Origin: Schlegelella_A sp031360885
GTDB lineage: Bacteria; Pseudomonadota; Gammaproteobacteria; Burkholderiales; Burkholderiaceae_C
Direction of reading: 5' to 3'
Assembly: GCA_031360885.1 (NCBI GenBank)
Contig: JANMCC010000094.1
Location: 9,488-73,487, forward strand
DNA: 64,000 nt
Within the stretch, counting starts at the first letter, position 1. Each line of letters begins with the position of its first letter. This document shows positions 9,466 through 18,785 of this stretch, piece by piece. The position numbers were made by a program, and so were the translations under genes. A model generated the notes under the pieces. It ran no database searches. It was not told where the DNA came from and saw only the letters and a program-made list of their open reading frames with translations.

Positions 9466-10497
9466 TCAGGCTTGCCGAGGGGCGTCGGCCTGGGCGTCGT
9501 ACTCGCCGCGCCGCGCGGCGCGATTGCAGTCGGCGCGACGAAAGAGAGCTTGCTGCGCGGCAGGAACGTTCGCTGCGATGCCGCGCCAGGCCTCGAGCGC
9601 CGGCTGCTGAATGGCGCGCGCGAACGAGAACGCGAGCGCCCAGGGCGTGCGCGACTTGAACCTCACGTTCATCGCATTCAGTCGCGCCGAGGCCAGTTCC
9701 GCCGCCTGCCCGCCCGACAAGAAGGCGATCCCGGGAACCGCTGCCGGCACCGAGCGCAGGAAGCACTGGACCGTCGCATCGGCCACCTCGTCGACGCTGC
9801 TCTGATCGGCGGCGGCCGTCCCGGGCAAGACCATGTTGGGCTTGAGCAGCATGCCTTCGAGCATCACCTGCTGGGTGTCGAGCTGGTCGAACACCGCATG
9901 CAGGACGGCTTGCGTCACGGCCGCGCAGCGCTCGAGCGAGTGATCGCCGTCCATCAGCACCTCGGGCTCGACGATCGGCACCAGCCCTGCCTCCTGGCAC
10001 AGGCTCGCATAGCGCGCCAGCGCGTGGGCATTCGCCTCGATGCACCCGGGGCTCGGTGTCGCTGCACCGATAGTGATGACGGCGCGCCATTTCGCGAAGC
10101 GCGCGCCCATCGAGGCGTAGTCGGCCAGCCGTTCACGCAGCCCGTCGAGGCCGTCGGTGACCAGCTCGCCGGGATGCGCCGCGAGGGCTTTCGCGCCCGC
10201 ATCGACCTTGATGCCCGGGATGATTCCGGCCTCCTCGAGCGCGCGCGCGAAAGGCAGACCGCGGAGGGTCTGCTGGCGGATCGTCTCGTCGTACAGGATG
10301 GCGCCGCTGATGGCGTCGCCGAGGCGCGGCGTCGTGACGATCATGTCCCGGTAGGCGCGGCGCGCTTCCTCGGTCTGCGGGATCCCGAGCGCGGCGAAAC
10401 GCTTGTTGCAGGTGCCTGTGCTCTCGTCCATCGCGAGCAGGCCCCGGTCGTGGGCCACCAGCGCCTGAGCGGTGGCGATGAGTCGCTGTGCTTGCAT
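9466..10497 (-). CDS. Class I fructose-bisphosphate aldolase
   Basis: The 343-residue protein is of the animal/plant-like class I aldolase family. The N-terminal GLLAMDESTGTCNKRF matches the family's ADESTG motif, VEPEVLMDGDHSLERC carries the catalytic Glu region, and LEGMLLKPNMVLPG holds the Schiff-base lysine. It cleaves fructose 1,6-bisphosphate without a metal ion. The ATG at 10497 is preferred over an upstream ATG at 10539 because it begins where the family does and sits 1 nt after the pgm stop. It is the fourth gene of the gnd-tal-pgm-fba-tkt operon. Confidence 0.93.
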   Translation of the reverse strand: MQAQRLIATAQALVAHDRGLLAMDESTGTCNKRFAALGIPQTEEARRAYRDMIVTTPRLGDAISGAILYDETIRQQTLRGLPFARALEEAGIIPGIKVDAGAKALAAHPGELVTDGLDGLRERLADYASMGARFAKWRAVITIGAATPSPGCIEANAHALARYASLCQEAGLVPIVEPEVLMDGDHSLERCAAVTQAVLHAVFDQLDTQQVMLEGMLLKPNMVLPGTAAADQSSVDEVADATVQCFLRSVPAAVPGIAFLSGGQAAELASARLNAMNVRFKSRTPWALAFSFARAIQQPALEAWRGIAANVPAAQQALFRRADCNRAARRGEYDAQADAPRQA

Positions 10498-10498
10498 G

Positions 10499-12193
10499 TC
10501 AGGCGTCCCTCTTCGACGCGGCCTTGCCGGCATCGCCAAGGGGCGGCGCCGCGGTCGCGCGGTCGACGATCGCTTGCGCTTCCTTCATGATTTGCTTCAA
10601 GTGGTCGGCGCCGGCAAAGCTCTCGGCGTAGATCTTGTAGATGTCTTCGGTGCCCGAAGGTCGGGCCGCGAACCAGCCGCTCTTTGCGATCACCTTGATG
10701 CCGCCGATGTCGGCGCCATTGCCGGGCGCTTTGCTGAGAACCGCGTCGATCCTTTCCCCGGCGAGCTCGCTCGCGCCGAGTTGCTCCGGAGTCAGCGACG
10801 CGAGCTGCTTCTTCTGCCGGACGGTCGCGGGCGCCTCGACCCGATCGGTCAGCGGGCTGCCGAATTCCTGTGCCAGCTCGGCGTAGAGCTGGCCCGGATC
10901 GCGACCGCGGCGCGCGGTGATCTCGGCGGCGAGCAATGCCGGCGCGAGGCCATCCTTGTCGGTGGTCCAGACCGTCCCGTCGCGGCGCAGGAACGAGGCC
11001 CCCGCGCTTTCCTCGCCGCCGAAGCCGAGCGAGCCGTCGAACAGGCCGTCGGCGAACCACTTGAAGCCGACCGGCACTTCGTAGAGCTTGCGGCCGAGCC
11101 GCTTCGTCACGAGGTCGATGAGGCGGGTGCTGACGACCGTCTTGCCGACGGCAGCTTGGGCCGCCCAGTGCGACCGGTGCCGGAACAGGTAGTCGATGGC
11201 GACGGCGAGGTAGTGATTCGGAGCGAGCAATCCGGCCTTCGAGGTGACGATGCCATGGCGATCGTGATCGGTGTCGCAGGCGAATGCGATGTCGAAGCGG
11301 TCCTTGATGTCGAGCAGGCGCCGCATCGCGTACGGCGACGAGGGGTCCATGCGGATCTGCCCGTCCCAGTCGAGAGTCATGAAGCGGAAGGTCGCATCGA
11401 CCGCGTCGCTCACGACCGTCAGCTCGAGCTGGTAGTGCTCGGCGATACGCGCCCAGTAGTGCACCCCCGCGCCGCCGAGAGGATCGACGCCGATCCGCAC
11501 TTTCGCGTGGCGGATCGCTTCGAAGTCGATGACGTTGCCCAGGTCGGCGACGTAGCTGCCGATGTAGTCGTGCCGGTGCGTCGTTGCCGCCCGCAGTGCC
11601 TCGGCATACGGGACGCGCCTCACGCCGCGCATCGACGCTTCGAGGAGACGGTTGGCCGCGGCCTCGATCCATCCGGTGACCTCGGTGCCGGCCGGGCCGC
11701 CGTTCGGCGGGTTGTATTTGAAACCGCCGTCGTCAGGCGGGTTGTGCGAAGGCGTGACGACGATGCCGTCGGCCAGACCCGCCGTTCGGCCGCGGTTATA
11801 GACCAAGATGGCATGCGAGACGGCGGGCGTCGGTGTGTACTCGTCCTCGGTCGCGAGCATCGTCTCGACCCCGTGTGCGGCCAGCACCTCGAGGGCGCTG
11901 GCGCGTGCCGGTTGCGAGAGCGCGTGCGTGTCTATGCCGAGAAAGAGCGGCCCGTCGATCCCCTGCTTGGCCCGGTACTGGCAGATCGCCTGCGTGATCG
12001 CCAGCACGTGCCGTTCGTTGAACGACACCCCCAAGGACGAGCCGCGGTGGCCCGACGTGCCGAATGCCACGCGCTGCGCCGGCACGGACGGGTCCGGGAC
12101 TTCCGCGTAGTACGCGGTGACCAGCTTGGCGATGTCGACGAGCGCCGATCGCGTTGCCGGCTGTCCGGCGAGCGGGCTGATGCGGGTGGCCAT
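10499..12193 (-). CDS. pgm: Phosphoglucomutase (alpha-D-glucose phosphate-specific)
   Basis: The 564-residue alpha-D-phosphohexomutase is similar in length to E. coli Pgm. FGTSGHRG carries the phosphorylated serine, DTDHDRHG is the metal-binding loop, GGEESAGASF is the sugar-binding loop, and ARPSGTEDIYKIYAESF is the phosphate-binding C-terminal motif. It interconverts glucose 1-phosphate and glucose 6-phosphate, linking glycogen or glucan turnover to the pentose-phosphate operon. It is third in the minus-strand operon, between tal and fba. Confidence 0.95.
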   Translation of the reverse strand: MATRISPLAGQPATRSALVDIAKLVTAYYAEVPDPSVPAQRVAFGTSGHRGSSLGVSFNERHVLAITQAICQYRAKQGIDGPLFLGIDTHALSQPARASALEVLAAHGVETMLATEDEYTPTPAVSHAILVYNRGRTAGLADGIVVTPSHNPPDDGGFKYNPPNGGPAGTEVTGWIEAAANRLLEASMRGVRRVPYAEALRAATTHRHDYIGSYVADLGNVIDFEAIRHAKVRIGVDPLGGAGVHYWARIAEHYQLELTVVSDAVDATFRFMTLDWDGQIRMDPSSPYAMRRLLDIKDRFDIAFACDTDHDRHGIVTSKAGLLAPNHYLAVAIDYLFRHRSHWAAQAAVGKTVVSTRLIDLVTKRLGRKLYEVPVGFKWFADGLFDGSLGFGGEESAGASFLRRDGTVWTTDKDGLAPALLAAEITARRGRDPGQLYAELAQEFGSPLTDRVEAPATVRQKKQLASLTPEQLGASELAGERIDAVLSKAPGNGADIGGIKVIAKSGWFAARPSGTEDIYKIYAESFAGADHLKQIMKEAQAIVDRATAAPPLGDAGKAASKRDA

Positions 12194-12264
12194 GGTTTCC
12201 TGCGATTTGACGGGTGGCTCGGCGCCGAGGTCACTGCGTTGGGCGCTTGCACCCGGCGGCGAGC

Positions 12265-13359
12265 TCACCCCGCGGCCGCTCCGACCAGTTGCGCGCTCTT
12301 GGTCTTGATGCCGGCAAGCAAGCTGTCCCACGACTTCTGGAACGAGTCGCCGCCTTCTCGTTGCAGGCGCACTGCCAGCGCGGCGTCGTCGATGCCGAGC
12401 TTTCGATATTCGGCAATCACCGTTTCGGCATCGCCGCCGTCGACGGGAAGCACGGCATCGACCTTGCCGTGATCGGCGAAGGCCTTCAGCGTCTTGTCCG
12501 GAATGGTGTCGACGGTGTCCGGTGCGGCGAGCGCCTCGACGTAAATAGTGTCGCGAGCGGAGGGGTCCTTCATCCCCGTGCTCGCCCACAACAGCCGTTG
12601 CGGGCGTGCGCCGGCCGCGGCGAGCCTTTGCCAACGCGGCGAGGCGAGCAGGTCGCGATAGGCCTTGTAGGTCCGCTTCGAGATCGCGATGCCGAGACGG
12701 TTTCGATATTCCGGCGGGACCGCATCCTTCACCGCGACGTCCCATCGGGACACGAAAAGCGACGCCACCGATTCGACCTTCGGATCCAGCCCCGCCGCGA
12801 CCCGGCGTTCGATGCCACGCAGGTAGGCCTCGGCCGCCGCCAGGTACTGCTCGCACGAGAAGAGTAGCGTGACGTTGATCGGCACGCCGGCGAAGACCGA
12901 TGCTTCGATTGCCTCGACCCCGGCCGCGGTGCCGGGGATCTTGATGTAGAGGTTGGGACGAGCTGCAGCCGCGCTCAGCCGCGCGGCGGCCTCGGTGGTC
13001 CTGGCAGCATCGTTGACGATGACCGGCGACACCTCCAGCGAGACCCAGCCGTCGACGCCTTGGGTGGCGTCGTGGATCGGGCGAAACAGATCGGCCGCTC
13101 GCCTCAGATCGCTGATCGCGAGCTCGAAGAACAGCTCTTCGCCGGACCTTCCCCGGCCCGCCAACTCGGCGATCTGCTCGTCGTAGAAGTCGCCCGTGCC
13201 GATGGCATGCTCGAAAATCGTCGGGTTCGAGGTCAGCCCGGTGATCGAGTACTCCGCGATGTAGCGTGCCATCGTGCCGTCGCCGAGCATCTCGCGGGTG
13301 ATGTTGTCGACCCAGAGGCTCTGGCCGAGGGCGTGAAGCTCTTGCAGATTGGCGTTCAT
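12265..13359 (-). CDS. tal: Transaldolase
   Basis: The 364-residue transaldolase is of the longer type found in actinobacteria and some proteobacteria. ITGLTSNPTIFEHAI near the N-terminus, the Schiff-base lysine in LYIKIPGT, and VPINVTLLFS and LLWASTGMKDP are all family landmarks. It transfers dihydroxyacetone units between sugar phosphates in the non-oxidative pentose phosphate pathway. It is second in the operon after gnd; 71 bp separate it from pgm. Confidence 0.94.
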   Translation of the reverse strand: MNANLQELHALGQSLWVDNITREMLGDGTMARYIAEYSITGLTSNPTIFEHAIGTGDFYDEQIAELAGRGRSGEELFFELAISDLRRAADLFRPIHDATQGVDGWVSLEVSPVIVNDAARTTEAAARLSAAAARPNLYIKIPGTAAGVEAIEASVFAGVPINVTLLFSCEQYLAAAEAYLRGIERRVAAGLDPKVESVASLFVSRWDVAVKDAVPPEYRNRLGIAISKRTYKAYRDLLASPRWQRLAAAGARPQRLLWASTGMKDPSARDTIYVEALAAPDTVDTIPDKTLKAFADHGKVDAVLPVDGGDAETVIAEYRKLGIDDAALAVRLQREGGDSFQKSWDSLLAGIKTKSAQLVGAAAG

Positions 13360-13461
13360 GATTTCTCCTTCGTCGCGGCGCCGGGCAGCTTGCTGGCGTC
13401 GAGTTCAAGCAAGATGGCCGTCAGGATGCGCAGCCTGGAGCTTGAAGCGGACATAGCGCGC

Positions 13462-14487
13462 TCATGGCGAGCCCTCGGCTGGCTTTTCGACGTGCCCGCC
13501 GAATTCGTGGCGCATCGCCGACAAGACCCGATTGGCGAAGTCGGCGCCGCCGCGCGACGCGAACCGTTCGTACAAGGCCGCGCTCAGGACGTGCGTCGGC
13601 ACGCCTTCGTCGATCGCCGCTTCGATCGTCCAGCGCCCTTCGCCCGAGTCGGAGACTCGACCGCCGTAGGCGGCCAGCTTCGGATCTTCGCGCAGAGCGT
13701 TGGCGGTCAGGTCGAGCAGCCACGAACCGATCACGCTGCCTCGACGCCAGACTTCGGCGATCTCGGGCAGGTTCATCTCGTATTGATAGAACTCGGGATT
13801 GCGCAGCGGAGTCGTTTCGGCATCGACGGCGCGCGTCTGCTTGCCGGCGTTGGCGTTGCGAAGGATGTTGAGGCCTTCGGCATAGGCCGCCATGACGCCG
13901 TACTCGATGCCGTTGTGGACCATCTTGACGAAGTGACCGGCGCCGTGCGGGCCGCAATGCAGGAAGCCCTGCTCGGCAGTGGCCACGTCGCCGCTGCGGC
14001 CGCGCGTGCGCGCGGCCGCGTCGACGCCCGGCGCGAGCGCGGCGAAGATCGGGGTCAGGTGGGCGACGATCTCGACCTCGCCGCCGATCATCAGGCAGTA
14101 GCCGCGATCTCCGCCGGCGACGCCGCCGCTGGTGCCGACGTCGACATGGTGGCGGCCCGCTGCGGCGAGCTCGGCAGCGCGGCGAATGTCGTCGCGATAG
14201 TGGGAATTGCCGCCGTCGATGACGATATCGCCGGGATCGAGGTGCGGCGCGAGCTGTGCCAGCTCCTCGTCGACCACTCCCGCAGGCACCATCAACCAGA
14301 TGGCTCGCGGCCGGGTCATTTTGGCCACCATGTCGGCGAGCGACGTCGCACCGATAGCACCGTCCCTCTGCGAGGCTGTGACCGCCATGACATGCGTGTC
14401 GAAGACCATGCATTCATGGCCCTTCCTGAGCAGCCGTCGGACCATGCTTGCGCCCATGCGCCCCAGTCCGATCATCCCCAGCTGCAT
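13462..14487 (-). CDS. gnd: 6-phosphogluconate dehydrogenase, decarboxylating (short form)
   Basis: The 341-residue protein has the N-terminal Rossmann motif MQLGMIGLGRMGASM. The substrate-binding GTSGGVAGGDRGYCLMIGG and the catalytic Lys/Asn region HFVKMVHNGIEYG are clear. The length corresponds to the short, often NAD-linked GndA/YqeC type rather than the classical form of about 470 residues. It oxidises 6-phosphogluconate to ribulose 5-phosphate plus CO2. It is the first gene of the operon gnd-tal-pgm-fba-tkt. No zwf or pgl is seen nearby, so 6-phosphogluconate must come from elsewhere. Confidence 0.94.
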   Translation of the reverse strand: MQLGMIGLGRMGASMVRRLLRKGHECMVFDTHVMAVTASQRDGAIGATSLADMVAKMTRPRAIWLMVPAGVVDEELAQLAPHLDPGDIVIDGGNSHYRDDIRRAAELAAAGRHHVDVGTSGGVAGGDRGYCLMIGGEVEIVAHLTPIFAALAPGVDAAARTRGRSGDVATAEQGFLHCGPHGAGHFVKMVHNGIEYGVMAAYAEGLNILRNANAGKQTRAVDAETTPLRNPEFYQYEMNLPEIAEVWRRGSVIGSWLLDLTANALREDPKLAAYGGRVSDSGEGRWTIEAAIDEGVPTHVLSAALYERFASRGGADFANRVLSAMRHEFGGHVEKPAEGSP

Positions 14488-14588
14488 CGTCGCTCTCCGT
14501 AGAGATTCGGTTGTAGGCCCAGCTTCCGAAGCTAGCGCCTGGACCGCTGAGCGACCAGCAGCGATGACGCGTTATCCCCGTAGGAGGT

Positions 14589-14960
14589 ATGCCCGAACGA
14601 TGGCATCGCGTTCTACTTGATGTGTCCCAGCGCACAGACACTGCCGCGATCCAGTCGTATCGTCTCCTCATGTTCGTCGTGGCAGCCCCCGTTTCGCTCG
14701 CGCACCTCGCGCAGATGAGCGTTGCCCATGCGCCCGAAGGCAAGGGCTGGGCCACCTCGGCACTCGGTTCGGCCGCGGACACGCGCCCGCTGGATTCGCT
14801 GGATCTGGGCGCCCACCTCGACCGCTGCCGGCGCTCCCGGGGGACGCTTTTCCCGGCGCTCTGCCTCGCCGACGCGGTGGAAAGCTTCCTCGCGCCTCGC
14901 ATGTTCACGACCCTCGCCGCGGTCGCGCTCGTGATCGGCGCGGGATTCGGCGTGCTGTAG
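14589..14960 (+). CDS. Doubtful small ORF, possible membrane-tail protein
   Basis: The frame is open for 123 codons between gnd and the CBS-domain gene. An AGGAGG lies only 1 nt before the first ATG, which is too close to be ideal; an inner ATG at 14670 is the alternative. The only notable element is a hydrophobic C-terminus (MFTTLAAVALVIGAGFGVL). I do not recognise a family. It may equally be non-coding sequence in a high-GC region. Confidence 0.2.
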   Translation: MPERWHRVLLDVSQRTDTAAIQSYRLLMFVVAAPVSLAHLAQMSVAHAPEGKGWATSALGSAADTRPLDSLDLGAHLDRCRRSRGTLFPALCLADAVESFLAPRMFTTLAAVALVIGAGFGVL

Positions 14961-14974
14961 GGCACCAGGCTCTC

Positions 14975-15436
14975 ATGCGAATCGGCGAAATTTGCTCGCG
15001 CTCGGTGGTCACCTGTCAGCGTGGCATCAGCGCCTTCGAACTCGCCCGACTAATGCGCGATCACCACGTCGGCGACGTGATCGTCGTCGACGAGGCCGCG
15101 GGCGTTGTAACCCCGATCGGCGTCGTGACCGACCGCGACCTGGTCGTCGAGGTGATGGCCAAGGGAGTCCATCCCGAGCGCCTGCGGGCCGAGGACCTGA
15201 TCTCCGTCGAGATCGTCACGGCATTCGAGTCCGAGCTCGTGTACGACGCGATCTGGCACATGCGCGGCAAGGGCATCCGCAGATTGCCGGTGGTCGATGC
15301 GCACAACCATCTTGTCGGAGTTCTGACGGCGGACGACGTGACGAGGTTTCTGGTGGAGGAGCTGACCGAAGTCACCCGCATACCGCTTCAGCAGACCAGG
15401 CGGGAAGAAGCGACACGCGACGTCGTGGCGCCCTGA
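14975..15436 (+). CDS. Tandem CBS-domain protein
   Basis: The 153-residue protein consists of two CBS motifs: roughly residues 1-60 (MRIGEICSRSVVTC...GVVTDRDLVVEV) and 70-130 (AEDLISVEIVTAFES...VVDAHNHLVGVLTADDV). CBS pairs bind adenine nucleotides and act as energy sensors. With no attached enzyme domain this is a free-standing regulator. It stands 330 bp upstream of phosphoketolase and on the same strand, so it may help control or be co-expressed with the central-carbon genes. The target is unknown. Confidence 0.88.
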   Translation: MRIGEICSRSVVTCQRGISAFELARLMRDHHVGDVIVVDEAAGVVTPIGVVTDRDLVVEVMAKGVHPERLRAEDLISVEIVTAFESELVYDAIWHMRGKGIRRLPVVDAHNHLVGVLTADDVTRFLVEELTEVTRIPLQQTRREEATRDVVAP

Positions 15437-15768
15437 CCGGCTCGAATCGGTTGTCGTGTCGGGGCGCACCGACTCAGCGCTGGGTTGAGCAATGTGCTGA
15501 CCCAAGGGTTCGGCGAATATCTGCGCCGCCGCCGCGCCCTGAAGCACTTCGGTCGCCACCCGCTGCTGGATGCGCTCGGCCGCCATGGCTCTGCGCAAGC
15601 CTTGCCCTAGCATCTGGCCGGATATCCGGAGCAGGCCGCCCCACGCCGACATCCGTCGTCTTCTCCAGGCGCCCCAGCCGGCAAGGACGGTGCATATGTG
15701 GGCGGCAGCCGGAGCCGGGTGTGTGTCACCGCACAGACCTGGCGGCGCTGTTCCGTCAGAGTCTGTCG
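15437..15768. other. 332-bp stretch before xfp without a recognised gene
   Basis: No frame here resembles a known protein with confidence. A plus-strand frame reading FGEYLRRRRALKHFGRHPLL stops near 15610 and has no start. A minus-strand frame runs antisense through the CBS-domain gene. The region may hold the xfp promoter and the remains of a lost gene. Confidence 0.4.
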
Positions 15769-18162
15769 ATGAACGCCCCCGTTCCGCCTACCGTGCAGAT
15801 GAGCCCTGCACTTTCGCCCGACCTCCTCCGCAAGATGGACGCGTACTGGCGCGCTGCCAACTACCTCTCGGTCGGGCAGATCTATCTGCAGGACAACCCG
15901 CTACTTGAGTCCCCGCTCCGCCTCGAGCATGTCAAACCCCGTCTGCTCGGGCATTGGGGCACGACCCCCGGTCTGAACTTTCTCTACGTCCATCTCAACA
16001 GGCTGATCAAGGCGAACGATCTCAACATGATGTACGTCATCGGCCCCGGCCATGGCGGACCGGGGATCGTGGCGCAGAGCTATCTGGAAGGGTCCTACAC
16101 CGAGCACTACCCGGCGATCGAGCGCAGCCGCACCGGGCTTCAGCGACTCTTCCGCCAGTTCTCATGGCCATACGGCATCCCGAGTCACGTCTCACCGGAG
16201 ACTCCCGGCTCCATTCATGAAGGTGGAGAGCTTGGCTATTCGTTGGTCCACGCTTACGGGGCCGCCTTCGACAACCCGGATCTGATCGTCGCCTGCGTCG
16301 TCGGCGACGGCGAGGCGGAGACGGCCGTGCTGGCCACCAGCTGGCACTCCAATAAATTCCTCAATCCCGCCCGCGACGGCGCGGTGCTGCCGATCCTTCA
16401 CCTCAACGGCTTCAAGATCGCCAATCCGACAGTCCTGGCCCGAATCAGCCGCCAGGAGCTGACGGACTTGCTGCGCGGCTACGGCCACGAGCCCTACTTC
16501 GTCGAAGGCCATGATCCGGCGCTGGTACACCAGTCTCTTGCAGCAACGCTCGACACCGTCTTGGCCGAAATTGGCCGAATCCAGATCGCCGCGCGGTCTG
16601 CCGGCGACACGAAAAGCCCCGAGCGGCCGCGCTGGCCGATGATCGTATTCCGCACACCGAAGGGCTGGACGGGACCGAAATTCGTCGACGGCAGGCCCGT
16701 GGAAGGAACTTGGCGCGCGCATCAGGTTCCGATCGCCGATTTCAAGAAGCCGGAACATCTGACGCAGCTCGAGGACTGGCTCAAGAGCTATCGGCCACAG
16801 GAACTGTTCGACGACCGCGGCAAGTTCCGCGAGGAGTTCGCCGAGCTCGCGCCGACTGGGCATCGCCGCATGGGTTGCAACCCGCACGCCAATGGCGGCG
16901 AGCTGCTGCAGCCGCTGTCGATGCCGCACTTTCGCGACTACGCGGTGACGGTGCTCGAGCCCGGCGGCATCCAGGCGGAAGCAACGCGGGTGCTCGGGAA
17001 ATTCCTGCGCGACGTGATGAGGCTCAATCTCGACAAGCGGAACTTCCGTCTCTTCGGTCCCGACGAGACCGCCTCGAACAGGCTGGAAGCTGTCTACGAG
17101 GTCTCCGGCAAAACCTGGATGGCCGACATCGAAGAGGTCGATGTCGATCTGAGCGTCGACGGCCGCGTGATGGAAGTGCTGAGCGAAAACATGTGCGAAG
17201 GCTGGCTCGAGGGCTACCTGCTGACGGGACGCCACGGCCTCTTCTCGTGCTACGAAGCCTTCGTCCACATCATCGATTCGATGTTCAACCAGCATGCCAA
17301 GTGGCTGAAGGTGAGCCGCAAGATCCCGTGGAGGAAGCCCATCGCGTCGTTGAACTACCTGCTCACTTCGCACGTCTGGCGCCAGGACCACAACGGCTTT
17401 TCGCACCAGGATCCCGGCTTCATCGATCACGTCGCCAACAAGAAGTCCGACGTCGTTCGCATCTATCTGCCGCCCGATGCCAACTGCCTGCTGTCGGTCG
17501 CCGACCACTGCCTGCGCAGCCGCAACTACGTCAATCTGATCATTGCCGGCAAGCAGCCGGAATGGCAGTGGCTCGACATGGATTCGGCCGTCCGCCACTG
17601 CACCGCCGGCGCCGGAATCTGGCAATGGGCCAGCAACGACGCCGGCGAACCCGACGTGGTGATGGCCTGCGCCGGCGATGTACCGACGCTCGAGACGCTC
17701 GCCGCGGTCACCTTGTTGCGAGAGTACGTCCCCGATATTCGCGTTCGTGTCGTCAACGTCGTCGACCTGATGGTGCTGCAACCTCCGTCCGAGCATCCGC
17801 ACGGTCTCGAAGACCTCGACTTCGACGCGTTGTTCACCACGGACAAGCCGGTGATCTTCGCCTTTCACGGCTATCCGGCCATGATCCACAAGCTGACCTA
17901 CCGCCGGCGCAACCACGACAACATTCATGTCCGCGGCTACAAGGAGGAAGGCACCACCACCACCGCCTTCGACATGGTCGTGCTGAACAACCTCGACCGT
18001 TATCAGCTCGCCCTCGATGCCATCACACGAATTGCGAGGTTGAGCGGCCAGGTGGAGGCTGCGCGGGCGCGTTACTGGGAGACCATGGAGCGACACAAGC
18101 TCTACATCAGCGAGCATGGCGACGACATGCCGGAGATCCTCGACTGGCGCTGGAAGGCATGA
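15769..18162 (+). CDS. xfp: Phosphoketolase (xylulose 5-P / fructose 6-P)
   Basis: The 797-residue thiamine-diphosphate enzyme has full family length. YVIGPGHGGPGIVAQSYLEGSY, SHVSPETPGSIHEGGELGYSL (here cut across adjoining motifs), VVGDGEAETA and the GYPAMIHKLTYRR C-terminal motif are characteristic. It splits xylulose 5-phosphate or fructose 6-phosphate to acetyl phosphate and an aldose phosphate. The ATG at 15769 gives the usual start. Its stop overlaps the ATG of the ackA remnant (ATGA). With the neighbouring pentose-phosphate operon it would form a carbon-saving route to acetyl units. Confidence 0.95.
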   Translation: MNAPVPPTVQMSPALSPDLLRKMDAYWRAANYLSVGQIYLQDNPLLESPLRLEHVKPRLLGHWGTTPGLNFLYVHLNRLIKANDLNMMYVIGPGHGGPGIVAQSYLEGSYTEHYPAIERSRTGLQRLFRQFSWPYGIPSHVSPETPGSIHEGGELGYSLVHAYGAAFDNPDLIVACVVGDGEAETAVLATSWHSNKFLNPARDGAVLPILHLNGFKIANPTVLARISRQELTDLLRGYGHEPYFVEGHDPALVHQSLAATLDTVLAEIGRIQIAARSAGDTKSPERPRWPMIVFRTPKGWTGPKFVDGRPVEGTWRAHQVPIADFKKPEHLTQLEDWLKSYRPQELFDDRGKFREEFAELAPTGHRRMGCNPHANGGELLQPLSMPHFRDYAVTVLEPGGIQAEATRVLGKFLRDVMRLNLDKRNFRLFGPDETASNRLEAVYEVSGKTWMADIEEVDVDLSVDGRVMEVLSENMCEGWLEGYLLTGRHGLFSCYEAFVHIIDSMFNQHAKWLKVSRKIPWRKPIASLNYLLTSHVWRQDHNGFSHQDPGFIDHVANKKSDVVRIYLPPDANCLLSVADHCLRSRNYVNLIIAGKQPEWQWLDMDSAVRHCTAGAGIWQWASNDAGEPDVVMACAGDVPTLETLAAVTLLREYVPDIRVRVVNVVDLMVLQPPSEHPHGLEDLDFDALFTTDKPVIFAFHGYPAMIHKLTYRRRNHDNIHVRGYKEEGTTTTAFDMVVLNNLDRYQLALDAITRIARLSGQVEAARARYWETMERHKLYISEHGDDMPEILDWRWKA

Positions 18163-18785
18163 ACGAAATGGGGGGTTCGGGATCGGCGAGCCCGGGCCCC
18201 GCAGCCGAGTTGACAGTGCTCGCGCTGAACAGCGGCTCCTCCTCGCTCAAGTTCGGCTTGACGCCCGCGGGCGGCCTGATCATGGGCACGCGCAGCGGCG
18301 ATCTCGATCCGGGTGTTCTGATCTACCTCATGCGTCAGAAGAAGCTCGATGCGGACAAGGTCGAGGAGCTGGTCGACCGTCGTTCCGGTCTGCTCGGGAT
18401 TCCCGGCATCGGCAGCGACATGCGGCAGCTGCACGAAGCCGGCGCGTCGAACGCCGACGCACGGCTCGCCATCGAGATGTTCTTCTACGCGGTGCGCAAG
18501 CAGATCGCCGGAATGATCGCTGCGCTCGATGGCGTCGACGAGATCGTCTTCACGGGCGGCATCGGCGAAAACGTTGCGGTCGTCCGCGCTGGGATCTGCA
18601 AGGGCCTGGCGTGGATCGGCGTCAGTCTCGACACAGCTCGGAACCGGTCCTCGAGCAACCCCATCAACGCCGCCGCTTCGCGCTGCAAGGTTCAGGTGCT
18701 CGTCTCGCAGGAAGACAAGCAGATCGCCCGCCATACGTGGGCGCTGGTCGCACGAAGTGCGATGCCAAGCTACATTGATTCGTGA
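18159..18785 (+). pseudogene. ackA: Acetate kinase with a large in-frame internal deletion
   Basis: The 208-residue product is about half the usual 390-400. The first part, LALNSGSSSLKFGL, is the acetate kinase N-terminus. It then jumps directly at about base 18255 to TPAGGLIMGTRSGDLDP, which in intact enzymes lies about 200 residues later. The rest (GLLGIPGIGSDMRQL, VFTGGIGENVAVVR, QIARHTWALV) is a normal C-terminus. The deleted part should contain the catalytic Arg, His and Asp residues of the first half and the HLGNG nucleotide loop. Kinase activity is therefore unlikely, although the frame and overlaps with xfp and the RNB gene are intact. Confidence 0.85.

Noticed and set aside
15050..15652. 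Minus-strand frame through the CBS-domain gene and the gap before xfp
   Set aside because: Its part in the gap looked briefly like a helical protein, but it continues antisense through a real gene and no family could be named.
16192..18117. Minus-strand frame opposite xfp
   Set aside because: It lies opposite a full-length phosphoketolase and lacks motifs.
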